From Jannaschia seohaensis (lineage in GTDB: Bacteria; Pseudomonadota; Alphaproteobacteria; Rhodobacterales; Rhodobacteraceae), in NCBI RefSeq assembly GCF_900116765.1, contig NZ_UETC01000015.1, forward strand, positions 47,488 through 111,487: DNA of 64,000 nt. The letters are read 5' to 3'. The notes beneath the pieces are model-generated. The model was not told the DNA's origin, made no database searches, and saw only the letters and a program-made list of their open reading frames with translations. Positions 42,139-49,789 of the stretch are shown here, piece after piece (positions within the stretch are counted from its first letter, which is position 1; each line of letters begins with the position of its first letter). Made by a program: the position numbers and the translations under genes.

Positions 42139-43908
42139 TCAGCCGCCCAGCTCGGCGCGGATGCGGGCCTCGAGATGCTCCTTGCGGCCGGTCATGCGGG
42201 CGAGGTCGCGCTTGGTGCGCTCCAGCTCTTCCAGGGCTTGGCTCAGGGCAGAGGCCAGGTCCCGGGCCTCCTGCTCGGAGCGGGCCAGCTCGGTGGCGGC
42301 GCGCTCGGCCAGCTGGGCGGCGCGGGGGGCGCCCCCCTCGGCCTGCGCCGTCAGGGTGGCCAGCTCGCGCGCCTGGCGGGCATTGGCGTCGCGCAGCTCG
42401 GCCACCTCCGCCTCCAGCCGGTCGCAGGTCTGCATCGCCTCGCCCAGGGCCAGGTCGCGGGCGGCCTCGCCCTCGGTGCCGCCCCGGCCGCGCGCGGCGA
42501 GCGTCGCGCGCAGCTGGGAGACGGTGCGCATCGCGGCGGCGCGGTCCTCGGTGAGGCGGCGGTTGTCCTCTTCCAGCGCGGCCCGGTCGCGCTCGGCCTT
42601 CTTGGTGATGCGCTTGATCTTGGCCTTGAGCGCGGCGACCTGGTCCGCATCGGCGGCGGGCGCGGGGGCGCCGCCGCGCGCGGCCAGTTCTCGCGCCAGC
42701 GCGGCCTCCCGCTCCTCGGCTTCGGCCAGGAGCGCGGTCAGCTTGGCCAGCGCCTCGGTCTGGGCGGGGGAGGAGGCGCCGGGCATCTCGGCCGCGTCGC
42801 GCTGTTCTGCGAGCTCCGGCCCGCGCTCCCCGGCTGCTGCCTCCAGCGCGGCCTTGAGCCGCTCGATTTCCTCATCGAGGGCTTCGCGCTCACTTGTAGC
42901 CGTGTCCAATGCGTGGCTTCGGCGTTCAAGATCGGCTTGGAGCGCCGTGATGCGCACCATTCGGTCTCGCTCGGCGGTGGCGGCCGCCCGCGCCTGGCGG
43001 TCGAGATCGGCGCTCTGGGCCTCATGGGCGGCGCGCAGTTCCGACAGCTCCGCGGAAAGCGAGGTCTCCACGGCTTTCAGCCGCTCGACCTCGGGGCGCA
43101 GCTCGGAGAGTTCGCGGCGGATCTTGCCCTCGATGCGGGTGGCGCGCCGCGCCTCCCACTCGTTGGTGCAGGCGCTGCCCAGGCGCTGGAACACCTGGCT
43201 CATGGCCCGCCCGAGCGTGCGGTCGCCCTCCAGCTCGGCCATCCGCGCCAGCCGCCCGGGCAGGGCGCCGCCCGCCGCCAGCACCCAGAGCCCGCCGCCA
43301 TGGCTGAAGCGCAGCACCGGCCGGTCGGCCTGCAGCCGCTCCAGCGCGTCGATCAGGGCGGGGTCGTGGCGCGCGGTCTCGGTGCCGCGCAGTACCAGGC
43401 AGCCCTTCTCCGAGAACCGGTCGTCCCAGGCGGCGAGTCCGGCGAGCAACTCGGCGTCGAGGGCGCGGTCGACCACCAGCAGATCGACGGAGCCTGCGTC
43501 GAACAGGCCCGGCGCCACCGCGTCGGAGGCCGAGACCAGGCGCGCGAATTCGCTATACTGGCTGTCGGCGTAATCGGCGAGTTCCTCGGGCGGCGTGGTC
43601 TCGCCCTGCTCCGATCCCGGCCAGGTCCCGATGCCGGTGCAATCCGCGTCGAGCCCCAGCCGCTCCACCGACTGGCACAGCGCCAGATGCGCCACCGCCG
43701 AGCCATCCGCGCCGCCGCCCAGCGTGACCACATTCTGGGGCCGAAGGTCGCCCATCAGCCAGAACAGCACCGGCAGATGATCGAGAAACGCCGAATCGGC
43801 CACGTATTTCGGGCGCCAGTAGATCTCGCGGCGGGACACCGGCAGGACGGTGTCCAGGCTGGGCAGCGAGGTCTCCGGTTGGGACGCGGTCGCGATCTTG
43901 GTGCTCAT
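42139..43908 (-). CDS. Methyltransferase-like domain fused to a long coiled coil (WbdD-like layout)
   Basis: A 589-residue protein from the ATG at 43908. QNVVTLGGGADGSAVAHLAL (58-77) fits motif I of a class I SAM-dependent methyltransferase, followed by VDLLVVDRALDAELLAGLAA, an acidic strand-4 region. From about 265 to the end the sequence is almost unbroken coiled coil (VERLKAVETSLSAELSELRA; RRLTEDRAAAMRTVSQLRAT). The only familiar protein with a sugar-capping enzyme on a long coiled coil is WbdD, which caps and measures O-antigen chains. No kinase domain is seen here. The glycine motif is atypical (LGGGADG), so activity is uncertain. It diverges from the GT2 gene at 44140. Confidence 0.7.
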   Translation of the reverse strand: MSTKIATASQPETSLPSLDTVLPVSRREIYWRPKYVADSAFLDHLPVLFWLMGDLRPQNVVTLGGGADGSAVAHLALCQSVERLGLDADCTGIGTWPGSEQGETTPPEELADYADSQYSEFARLVSASDAVAPGLFDAGSVDLLVVDRALDAELLAGLAAWDDRFSEKGCLVLRGTETARHDPALIDALERLQADRPVLRFSHGGGLWVLAAGGALPGRLARMAELEGDRTLGRAMSQVFQRLGSACTNEWEARRATRIEGKIRRELSELRPEVERLKAVETSLSAELSELRAAHEAQSADLDRQARAAATAERDRMVRITALQADLERRSHALDTATSEREALDEEIERLKAALEAAAGERGPELAEQRDAAEMPGASSPAQTEALAKLTALLAEAEEREAALARELAARGGAPAPAADADQVAALKAKIKRITKKAERDRAALEEDNRRLTEDRAAAMRTVSQLRATLAARGRGGTEGEAARDLALGEAMQTCDRLEAEVAELRDANARQARELATLTAQAEGGAPRAAQLAERAATELARSEQEARDLASALSQALEELERTKRDLARMTGRKEHLEARIRAELGG

Positions 43909-44139
43909 CGAAGGAGGCTCCGGCAAACATGGGGTCGGGCGGCGCCCTGGAGCCCCGCGAAAGTCGCCGCACCATAGGGGATGGCGCCCGGGATGCAATT
44001 CGCCCCGGGCGCGGGCCCGCCCGGGTGTGGCGGCGAAGGTCATAAGGGGTTGCGGCCCGGTGCCGGGGAAGCGAGGTAGGTGCCGGGGGAGGCTTGGCGC
44101 ATGCGCGGGGCGGGCGCGCGCGGGCTGATGGAGACGACG

Positions 44140-46089
44140 ATGCTGACCGTTCGGGACGACCCGCTGGTGCGCCACGACCTTGCCAAGGCGTGCCACATTG
44201 TCCGCCGGTCCCGGTATGTTCACGGGATCTGGTACGCCGAGACCTATCCGGACGTGGCCCTGACGGGGATGGACCCGCTGGAGCATTACCTGACGATCGG
44301 CGCCGCCCTGGGGCGCAACCCGGGCAGGGATTTCGATACCCTTTTCTATCTGGAACAGCACCCCGAGGTGCTGGCGCGGGGCGAGAACCCGCTGCTGCAT
44401 TACATTCGCGAGAAAGGGGCCGAGAAGGGCTGGCCGACCCAGCCCCCCGACCCCGAGCGAGACGCGCCCAAGCGCGTGCGCGCGGTGCGCGACAAACTCC
44501 TGATGCTGGGCTTCACCGAGGAGGCGCTCAAGGATCTGCGCGAGATGGCGCGCTCCGACCCGGCGGCCCGCGGCCGCGCCCTGGCCGCGCGCGACCTGGC
44601 GGTCTGGCATCTGCGGCAGCGGGGCCCCGAGGAGGCCGCGCAGGCGCTCGGCTGGCTGGAGGCGGCGCGGGCGGCGGCGCCCGATCTGGAGATGCGCTGC
44701 CAGATCGCCATCTCGGAGCTTCTGGCCCATCACCTGGCGGGCGACCCGGAGGCCGGGCGCGCCGCCTATGCGCGGCTGGCGGAGGCGGGCGAGGTCACGC
44801 CCGACACGCTTCTGGCGCGGGCCAATTTCGAAACGACCGCCGAGGACCGGCTGCCCTGGATCCGCGCCATGCTGGCCGGCTATGGCCTGCCGGGGGTGGA
44901 TCTGCTGCCCGAGGGACCCACACCCTATGACCGGCTGACCGCGCCCGCGCCGCCGCCCGTGACCGACGGCCCGCTGGTGACGGTGCTGCTGGCCGCCTAT
45001 GAGGCGGCGGCGATGATCCCCACCGCGCTACGCTCGCTCCAGGCGCAGAGCTGGCGCAACCTGGAGATCCTTGTCATCGACGACCGGAGCCCCGACGACA
45101 CCTGCGCCGTGGTCGAAGCGTTCGCCGCCGCCGATCCGCGCATCCGGCTGATCCGGATGGAGCAGAACGGCGGCGCCTATGTCGCGCGCAACCGCGGCCT
45201 GGACGAAGCCCGGGGCGATTTCATCACGCTCCACGACGCCGATGACTGGTCGCACCCGCTCAAGATCGAGACCCAGATGCGGCACATGGCTCAGACCCCC
45301 GGCACGATGGGCTGCACCTCCGAGCAGGTGCGCCTGCAGGAGGATCTCTCCTGTGTGAAGGTGCGCGGCAATGGGACTTTAACGGTCTTCAACACCTCCT
45401 CCTTCCTGTGGCGGAGGGATCCGGTGCAGGGCGCGCTCGGCTACTGGGACACGGTGCGCTATGGCGCCGACAACGAGTTCGTGCGCCGGGTGCGCACGGT
45501 GTTCGGGCCCGCGAGCATCCAGCGGCTGCCGACCGGGCCGCTCTCGTTCCAGCGCGAATCCGAGGCCTCGGTCACGGTCAGCCCGGTGACCGGGGTGGAC
45601 GGCTATTACTATGGGGTGCGCAAGGAGTATCGCGACGCGCAGCTGTACCATCACGCGGCCCGGACCCGGGGCGCGGCCGAGGGTGCCTTGCGCTATTCCG
45701 GCGACCCCGCCGAGCGACCCTTTCCGGTGCCCGCCATGATGCGCCCGGACCGGGCCGCGCGGCTCAAGGCGCGGCCGCCCTTCGACCTGGTGATCGAGGG
45801 CGATTTCCGCAGCCCCGGCCCGGTCATGGAGGCGCTGGCCGCGCAGCTGGCGGAGCGGGCGGCGCAGGGGATGCGGATCGGGCTGTTGGAGGCCAATGCC
45901 TATGCCCCCGAGGCGGCGGGCGACGGGCTGTCGATCTGCCCGGAGCTGCGCGCCGTCATCGACGGGGAGCGGATCGAGCTGCTGGTCTATGGCGACGAGG
46001 TGTGCGCCCGTGCGCGCCACCGCTTGCCGGGCGCCGGGCCGGGCGGACGCTACCGCCCGGTGATCCACGAGGCCGAGGCGGAGCCATGA
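44140..46089 (+). CDS. Family 2 glycosyltransferase with N-terminal helical extension
   Basis: About 649 residues from the ATG at 44140, eight bases after GGAG; ATGs at 44101 and 44128 are alternatives. Residues 1-275 are helical; YAETYPDVALTGMDPLEHYL and FYLEQHPEVLARGENPLLHY are repeats often attached to capsule glycosyltransferases. The GT2 domain (about 278-520) has VTVLLAAYEAAAMIPTALRS, LVIDDRSPDDTCAVV and ITLHDADDWSHPLKIETQM, a full set of nucleotide- and metal-binding motifs. The last 120 residues form an additional alpha/beta region. It would act in the cytoplasm on lipid- or carrier-linked glycan. The sugar is unknown. Confidence 0.83.
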   Translation: MLTVRDDPLVRHDLAKACHIVRRSRYVHGIWYAETYPDVALTGMDPLEHYLTIGAALGRNPGRDFDTLFYLEQHPEVLARGENPLLHYIREKGAEKGWPTQPPDPERDAPKRVRAVRDKLLMLGFTEEALKDLREMARSDPAARGRALAARDLAVWHLRQRGPEEAAQALGWLEAARAAAPDLEMRCQIAISELLAHHLAGDPEAGRAAYARLAEAGEVTPDTLLARANFETTAEDRLPWIRAMLAGYGLPGVDLLPEGPTPYDRLTAPAPPPVTDGPLVTVLLAAYEAAAMIPTALRSLQAQSWRNLEILVIDDRSPDDTCAVVEAFAAADPRIRLIRMEQNGGAYVARNRGLDEARGDFITLHDADDWSHPLKIETQMRHMAQTPGTMGCTSEQVRLQEDLSCVKVRGNGTLTVFNTSSFLWRRDPVQGALGYWDTVRYGADNEFVRRVRTVFGPASIQRLPTGPLSFQRESEASVTVSPVTGVDGYYYGVRKEYRDAQLYHHAARTRGAAEGALRYSGDPAERPFPVPAMMRPDRAARLKARPPFDLVIEGDFRSPGPVMEALAAQLAERAAQGMRIGLLEANAYAPEAAGDGLSICPELRAVIDGERIELLVYGDEVCARARHRLPGAGPGGRYRPVIHEAEAEP

Positions 46090-46169
46090 CGGTTTGCCCG
46101 GGGGCCTGATTCAATACAGGAAGGCCCGGCCTCCGCCGGGAGCCCGACACTCGAGGAAGGACGCCGGTC

Positions 46170-46285
46170 ATGAGCTTGAAGGTGGTGACGGCGACCAGAA
46201 GTGGCTCGGTCATGGGGCTGATCACGCTGGAGCAGGCGCTGAAGGCACAGGGCGTCTCGGTCACCCGGGTGGAGGAGGAGGGTCT
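46170..46285 (+). pseudogene. Orphan N-terminal fragment of an unidentified gene
   Basis: An ATG at 46170 with a good ribosome binding site (GAGGAAGGA) begins MSLKVVTATRSGSVMGLITL and continues EQALKAQGVSVTRVEEE. About 38 residues in, the sequence joins material that is coding on the opposite strand (the LysR remnant). The open frame continues to 46754 only as antisense translation. The family is not recognised. Confidence 0.45.
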
Positions 46286-46681
46286 CGCGCGTCGGCATCC
46301 CCGCGGCCGCGAGATAGGCGGCGCTGGCGTAGACGCGCATGACCTCGTCGCGCAGGCGCCGGGCCCGCAGGTTCGGCCGGTCCGGCATCGCGTGCCGGAT
46401 GGCGATATCCGCCTCCCGGCGCGCCAGATCCCGAATGCCGTTATCCGCGACGATATCGATCTCGAGCCGGGGCGCGTCGCGGCCGATCTCCTGGACGAGC
46501 GGGGGCAGGATATAGGCCGAGACCAGTTCGGAGGCCGTGATCCGGACCAGCCCCTCGACCGATTGCGCGTGCCCCAGGGCCGAGAGGGACACCATGTCCG
46601 CCCCGCGCGCCATCGCGCGGACATGGTCCAGCATGTCCATTCCGAAAGGCGTCAGCGCGACCGAGCGCCCGGCCCGACCGG
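46286..46681 (-). pseudogene. Remnant of a LysR-type transcriptional regulator
   Basis: On the minus strand AGRSVALTPFGMDMLDHVRA, then SVEGLVRITASELVSAYILP, DIVADNGIRDLARREADIAI and VMRVYASAAYLAAAGMPTRE are the linker helix and first half of a LysR substrate-binding domain. The DNA-binding helix-turn-helix (about 60 residues) and the last third are absent. The upstream end abuts the next remnant within about four bases. Confidence 0.8.
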
Positions 46682-46684
46682 CTT

Positions 46685-47159
46685 AGGACCGTCATCGGCG
46701 ATTGCTGCGATCCCCGGTTTCTGGCCGGGGTCCTTGCCGGGCAGGAGGCGGTGATCTCGACGCTGGGCGGGCGCAGCCCGACGAAGACGGCGACATCGGT
46801 CTATTGGAGATCGGCGGAGGCGATCGCCGAGGCCGCCTGGGAGACCGGCCTGCGGCGGGTCGCGGTCACGTCCAGCGCGTTGCTCTTTCCGGCGCGGGGG
46901 CCGGTCGACAGGGCCTTGACGGTCCTTGCCCGCACTGTCGTCCGGGACGCGCGGCGCATGGAGGACAGGCTCTGCCGTGCCGATCTCGACCTGGTCGTGG
47001 GGCGATGCGGGTTTCTGACGAACCGGGACGAGCGGGCCTATCGCCGCGCGCTCGGCGCCTTGCCCGAAGGCGGCGCATCGGTGGCGCGGCTGGGCCTGGC
47101 GCGGTTCCTGATCGATGCGCGCCGGGGCGCAGATCTATGGCGTGTCCGGTCCGGCATAG
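46685..47159 (+). pseudogene. Remnant of an NAD(P)H-binding (NmrA/SDR-like) protein
   Basis: The plus frame reads RTVIGDCCDPRFLAGVLAGQ, EAVISTLGG, then GLRRVAVTSSALLFPARGP and RRMEDRLCRADLDLVVGRCG, a Rossmann-fold NAD(P)H-binding protein starting at about its second strand. The glycine-motif N-terminus is missing. Near 47125 a frameshift separates ARFLIDA-type sequence from GAQIYGVSGPA and a TAG at 47157-47159, the expected family C-terminus. LysR genes commonly face such oxidoreductases, so a deletion has removed the shared promoter and both N-termini. Confidence 0.75.
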
Positions 47160-47241
47160 CTCGGGCCCGTGCGGGCACCGAGAGCGGCGGTCGGGTGAGG
47201 CGGCGCCGGAGCGCCGCCCGCGACCGCGTCGTCAGCTGCGA

Positions 47242-47448
47242 TCAGGCAAGCTGCAGGTTCGACGCGCTCTCGCGGCCGTCCCGGCCGGATTCGACGTCGA
47301 AGGTCACCTTCTGATTGTCGGCGAGGCCGGTCATGCCCGCACGCTCGACGGCACTGATGTGCACGAATACGTCACGGCCGCCCGATTCAGGGGCGATGAA
47401 GCCGAAGCCTTTGGTGGTGTTGAACCATTTCACGGTGCCAGTGGCCAT
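47242..47448 (-). CDS. cspA: Cold-shock protein (CspA family)
   Basis: A 68-residue single OB-fold protein. TVKWFNTTKGFGFIAPESGG carries the first RNA-binding motif (KGFGFI) and DVFVHISAVERAG the second. It binds single-stranded RNA or DNA as a chaperone. TAAGGAGACCACGG gives a strong ribosome binding site just before the ATG at 47448. About 219 bases separate it from the upstream gene, leaving room for the long leader usual for csp genes. It is not obviously tied to the polysaccharide genes; such genes are common on roseobacter extrachromosomal replicons as well as chromosomes. Confidence 0.95.
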   Translation of the reverse strand: MATGTVKWFNTTKGFGFIAPESGGRDVFVHISAVERAGMTGLADNQKVTFDVESGRDGRESASNLQLA

Positions 47449-47667
47449 TCCGTGGTCTCCTTATCATGTCGATACCCGCGGAGATGCGGTATCTCGGCTT
47501 GGTCGGTCTGGATCGAAGACTGAAGCCGGATGAAGGGAGACAGTGGGTCGAAGTAGAATAACGTCAGCACCTGCCGCCTGACAGGTTTGGCCGCGCTGCG
47601 CAAGCGGAATCTGGGTGGTGCGGTGTCCGCTCCGGCGCCGCGCGCGCCCGTGAGGCGCGGACCGCGC

Positions 47668-48075
47668 CTAGCCGCGCAGCCGCCGGAGCGGCGCGGTGAT
47701 CCGCCAGGAACGGCTGGCGCGGAGCTCTTCGATCTCGGCGCGCAGCGCGTCGCGCTCGGCCTTGAGATCGGCGATGCGCGCGTCCCGATTGACGAGCCCC
47801 GTCCGGGCCTTCTCCAGCTTGGCCTCCAGCGCCGCGATCTGCGCGGCCGCGCCTTCCGGGGCCGGGGGCGCGGCGGCGGGCTTGGCCGGCTTGCCGGCTT
47901 TGGTCTTGGCCTTGGCGGGTTTGGACTTGGCGTTTGGCGCGGCCGCCGGCATCCCCGACAGCAGGCGTGCCCGCGCGTCCCGTTCGGCGGCGACCTCGTC
48001 GAGGATCGCTTCGAGCGAGGACAGCACGTCCTCCGGCGCGTTCTGCGAGGGGGAGGGGGATTTCGATTTGGCCAT
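47668..48075 (-). CDS. Small coiled-coil protein ending in a glycosyltransferase-linker motif
   Basis: A 135-residue protein from the ATG at 48075. Residues 15-35 are helical, 45-75 an Ala/Lys/Pro-rich linker, and 75-120 a coiled coil (QIAALEAKLEKARTGLVNRD). It ends SRSWRITAPLRRLRG, a motif that in polysaccharide enzymes follows a coiled coil and leads into a glycosyltransferase domain. Here no domain follows. It may be a free-standing scaffold or a relic of a larger protein. It is divergent from manC. Confidence 0.68.
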   Translation of the reverse strand: MAKSKSPSPSQNAPEDVLSSLEAILDEVAAERDARARLLSGMPAAAPNAKSKPAKAKTKAGKPAKPAAAPPAPEGAAAQIAALEAKLEKARTGLVNRDARIADLKAERDALRAEIEELRASRSWRITAPLRRLRG

Positions 48076-48164
48076 GTCGCGGTCCCGTTGCGCCTGCGGA
48101 TTCGTTGACGCGTGACGCTACAGGCGTGCCCCCGCCGGAGCAAGGCGCCTACAGGGTAACGTAC

Positions 48165-48181
48165 TTGGCACGGCGCGCGCT
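48165..48181 (+). promoter_or_regulatory. Weak sigma-54-like promoter candidate upstream of manC
   Basis: TTGGCACGGCGCGCGCT has the GG-N10-GC spacing and the TTGGCACG half of a sigma-54 promoter, but the second half is GCGCT rather than TTGCT. It lies about 160 bases before the manC ATG. Confidence 0.25.
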
Positions 48182-48341
48182 TTCCAATAGCACCGCTTCC
48201 GATGCCGAGGACCGGGCCCCGGGCGACGCGTATTGGCGCTCGAGGCCCTGATTTGTAAAAAAATTCAATGATCTGCGAGCCTACGACGTCGATGCATCCA
48301 TCGCATTCCCCGCAGAGGCCGCATGCGAGAGAGGCCCGCCC

Positions 48342-49784
48342 ATGAGCGACACGACCGTCCATCCGATCCTTCTGTGCGGCGGGGCGGGGACGCGCCTCTG
48401 GCCGGTCTCCCGCAAGAGTTATCCCAAGCAATTCACCAACATGCTGGGCGATCAGAGCCTGTTCCAGGCCTCGGCCCTGCGCCTGACGGGGCCTGGCTTC
48501 GCCGCGCCCGTGGTGGTCACGGGCGGCGATTTCCGCTTCGTCGTCACCGAGCAGTTGGCCGGGGTCGAGACGCAGGCCGGCGCCATCCTGATCGAGCCCG
48601 CCGCCCGCAACACCGCCCCCGCCATCCTGGCCGCCGCGCTGCACCTGGCCGCCGAGGATCCGGATGCGGCGATGCTGGTCGCCCCCTCCGACCATGTGAT
48701 GGGCGACGATGCGGGCTTCCGCGACGCGGTCCGCGCGGCGCTGCCCGCCGCCCTGGAAGGCCGTATCGTCACCTTCGGCATCCGCCCCGACCGCCCCGAG
48801 ACGGGCTATGGCTGGCTGGAGTTGGAGCAGGCGACCGAGGCCACGGCCCCGGTGCCGCTCAAGGGCTTCGTGGAAAAGCCCGCCCTGGCCGAAGCCCAGC
48901 GGATGCTGGCCGATGGCCGCTATCTGTGGAACGCCGGCATCTTCCTGTTCACCGCGGGCACCCTGATCGCCGCCTTCGAGACCCATCAGCCCGCGATGCT
49001 GGCCGCGGTGCGCGCGGCCGTGGCGGGGGCCGCGACCGATCTCTCCTTCACCCGGCTCGACGCCGCGGCCTGGGACGTGCTGGAGGACATCTCGATCGAC
49101 TACGCGGTGATGGAGAAGGCCGACAACCTCTCGGTGCTGCCCTATGGCGGCGCCTGGTCCGATCTGGGCGACTGGGACGCGATCCTGCGGGAGGGCAACC
49201 CGGACGAGCGGGGCGTCGTGCGTCAGGGCCCCGCCACCGCGCTCGATTGCGACGACACATTGCTGCGCTCGGAATCGGACGCGCTGGAGATCGTCGGCAT
49301 CGGCCTCAAGGACGTGATCGCGGTGGCGACGCCCGACGCGGTGCTGATCGCAGACCGCGCGCGCTCCCAGGAGGTCAAGGCCGCCGTCGCCCGGCTCAAG
49401 GAAAAGGGCGTCCCCCAGGCCGAGACCCTGCCCCGCGACTACCGCCCCTGGGGCTGGTACGAGAGCCTCGCCGTGGGCGACCGCTTCCAGGTGAAGCGCA
49501 TCGTGGTGACGCCGGGCGCGGCGCTGTCGCTGCAAAGCCATGTCCACCGTTCCGAGCATTGGATCGTGGTCGAGGGCACGGCCCGTGTCACCGTCGATGG
49601 AGATGTGAAGCTCGTGACCGAAAATCAGTCGGTCTACATCCCGCTGGGCGCCGTCCACCGCATGGAGAACCCGGGAAAGGTTCCCATGGTCCTCATCGAG
49701 GTGCAGACCGGGCGCTATCTGGGCGAAGACGACATCACCCGCTACGACGACGTCTATGCCCGCGGCCAGGGGGCGAAGGGATAG
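48342..49784 (+). CDS. manC: Mannose-1-phosphate guanylyltransferase / mannose-6-phosphate isomerase
   Basis: A 480-residue bifunctional enzyme. ILLCGGAGTRLWPVSRKSYP (9-28) is the GTP/mannose-1-P nucleotidyltransferase signature; VAPSDHVMGDD and FVEKP(A) follow. The C-terminal third is a type II phosphomannose isomerase cupin with QSHVHRSEHWIVVEGTARVT and PLGAVHRMENPG. It makes GDP-mannose and can supply mannose-6-P from fructose-6-P. It works with ManB at 6163-7527. It is followed after five bases by a two-domain glycosyltransferase, so mannose supply and use may be co-expressed. Confidence 0.95.
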   Translation: MSDTTVHPILLCGGAGTRLWPVSRKSYPKQFTNMLGDQSLFQASALRLTGPGFAAPVVVTGGDFRFVVTEQLAGVETQAGAILIEPAARNTAPAILAAALHLAAEDPDAAMLVAPSDHVMGDDAGFRDAVRAALPAALEGRIVTFGIRPDRPETGYGWLELEQATEATAPVPLKGFVEKPALAEAQRMLADGRYLWNAGIFLFTAGTLIAAFETHQPAMLAAVRAAVAGAATDLSFTRLDAAAWDVLEDISIDYAVMEKADNLSVLPYGGAWSDLGDWDAILREGNPDERGVVRQGPATALDCDDTLLRSESDALEIVGIGLKDVIAVATPDAVLIADRARSQEVKAAVARLKEKGVPQAETLPRDYRPWGWYESLAVGDRFQVKRIVVTPGAALSLQSHVHRSEHWIVVEGTARVTVDGDVKLVTENQSVYIPLGAVHRMENPGKVPMVLIEVQTGRYLGEDDITRYDDVYARGQGAKG

Positions 49785-49789
49785 CGATC

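Noticed and set aside
46170..46754. A 194-codon gene on the plus strand
   Set aside because: Only the first 38 or so codons look native. The rest is antisense to a recognisable LysR fragment, so it is a chimera of remnants.
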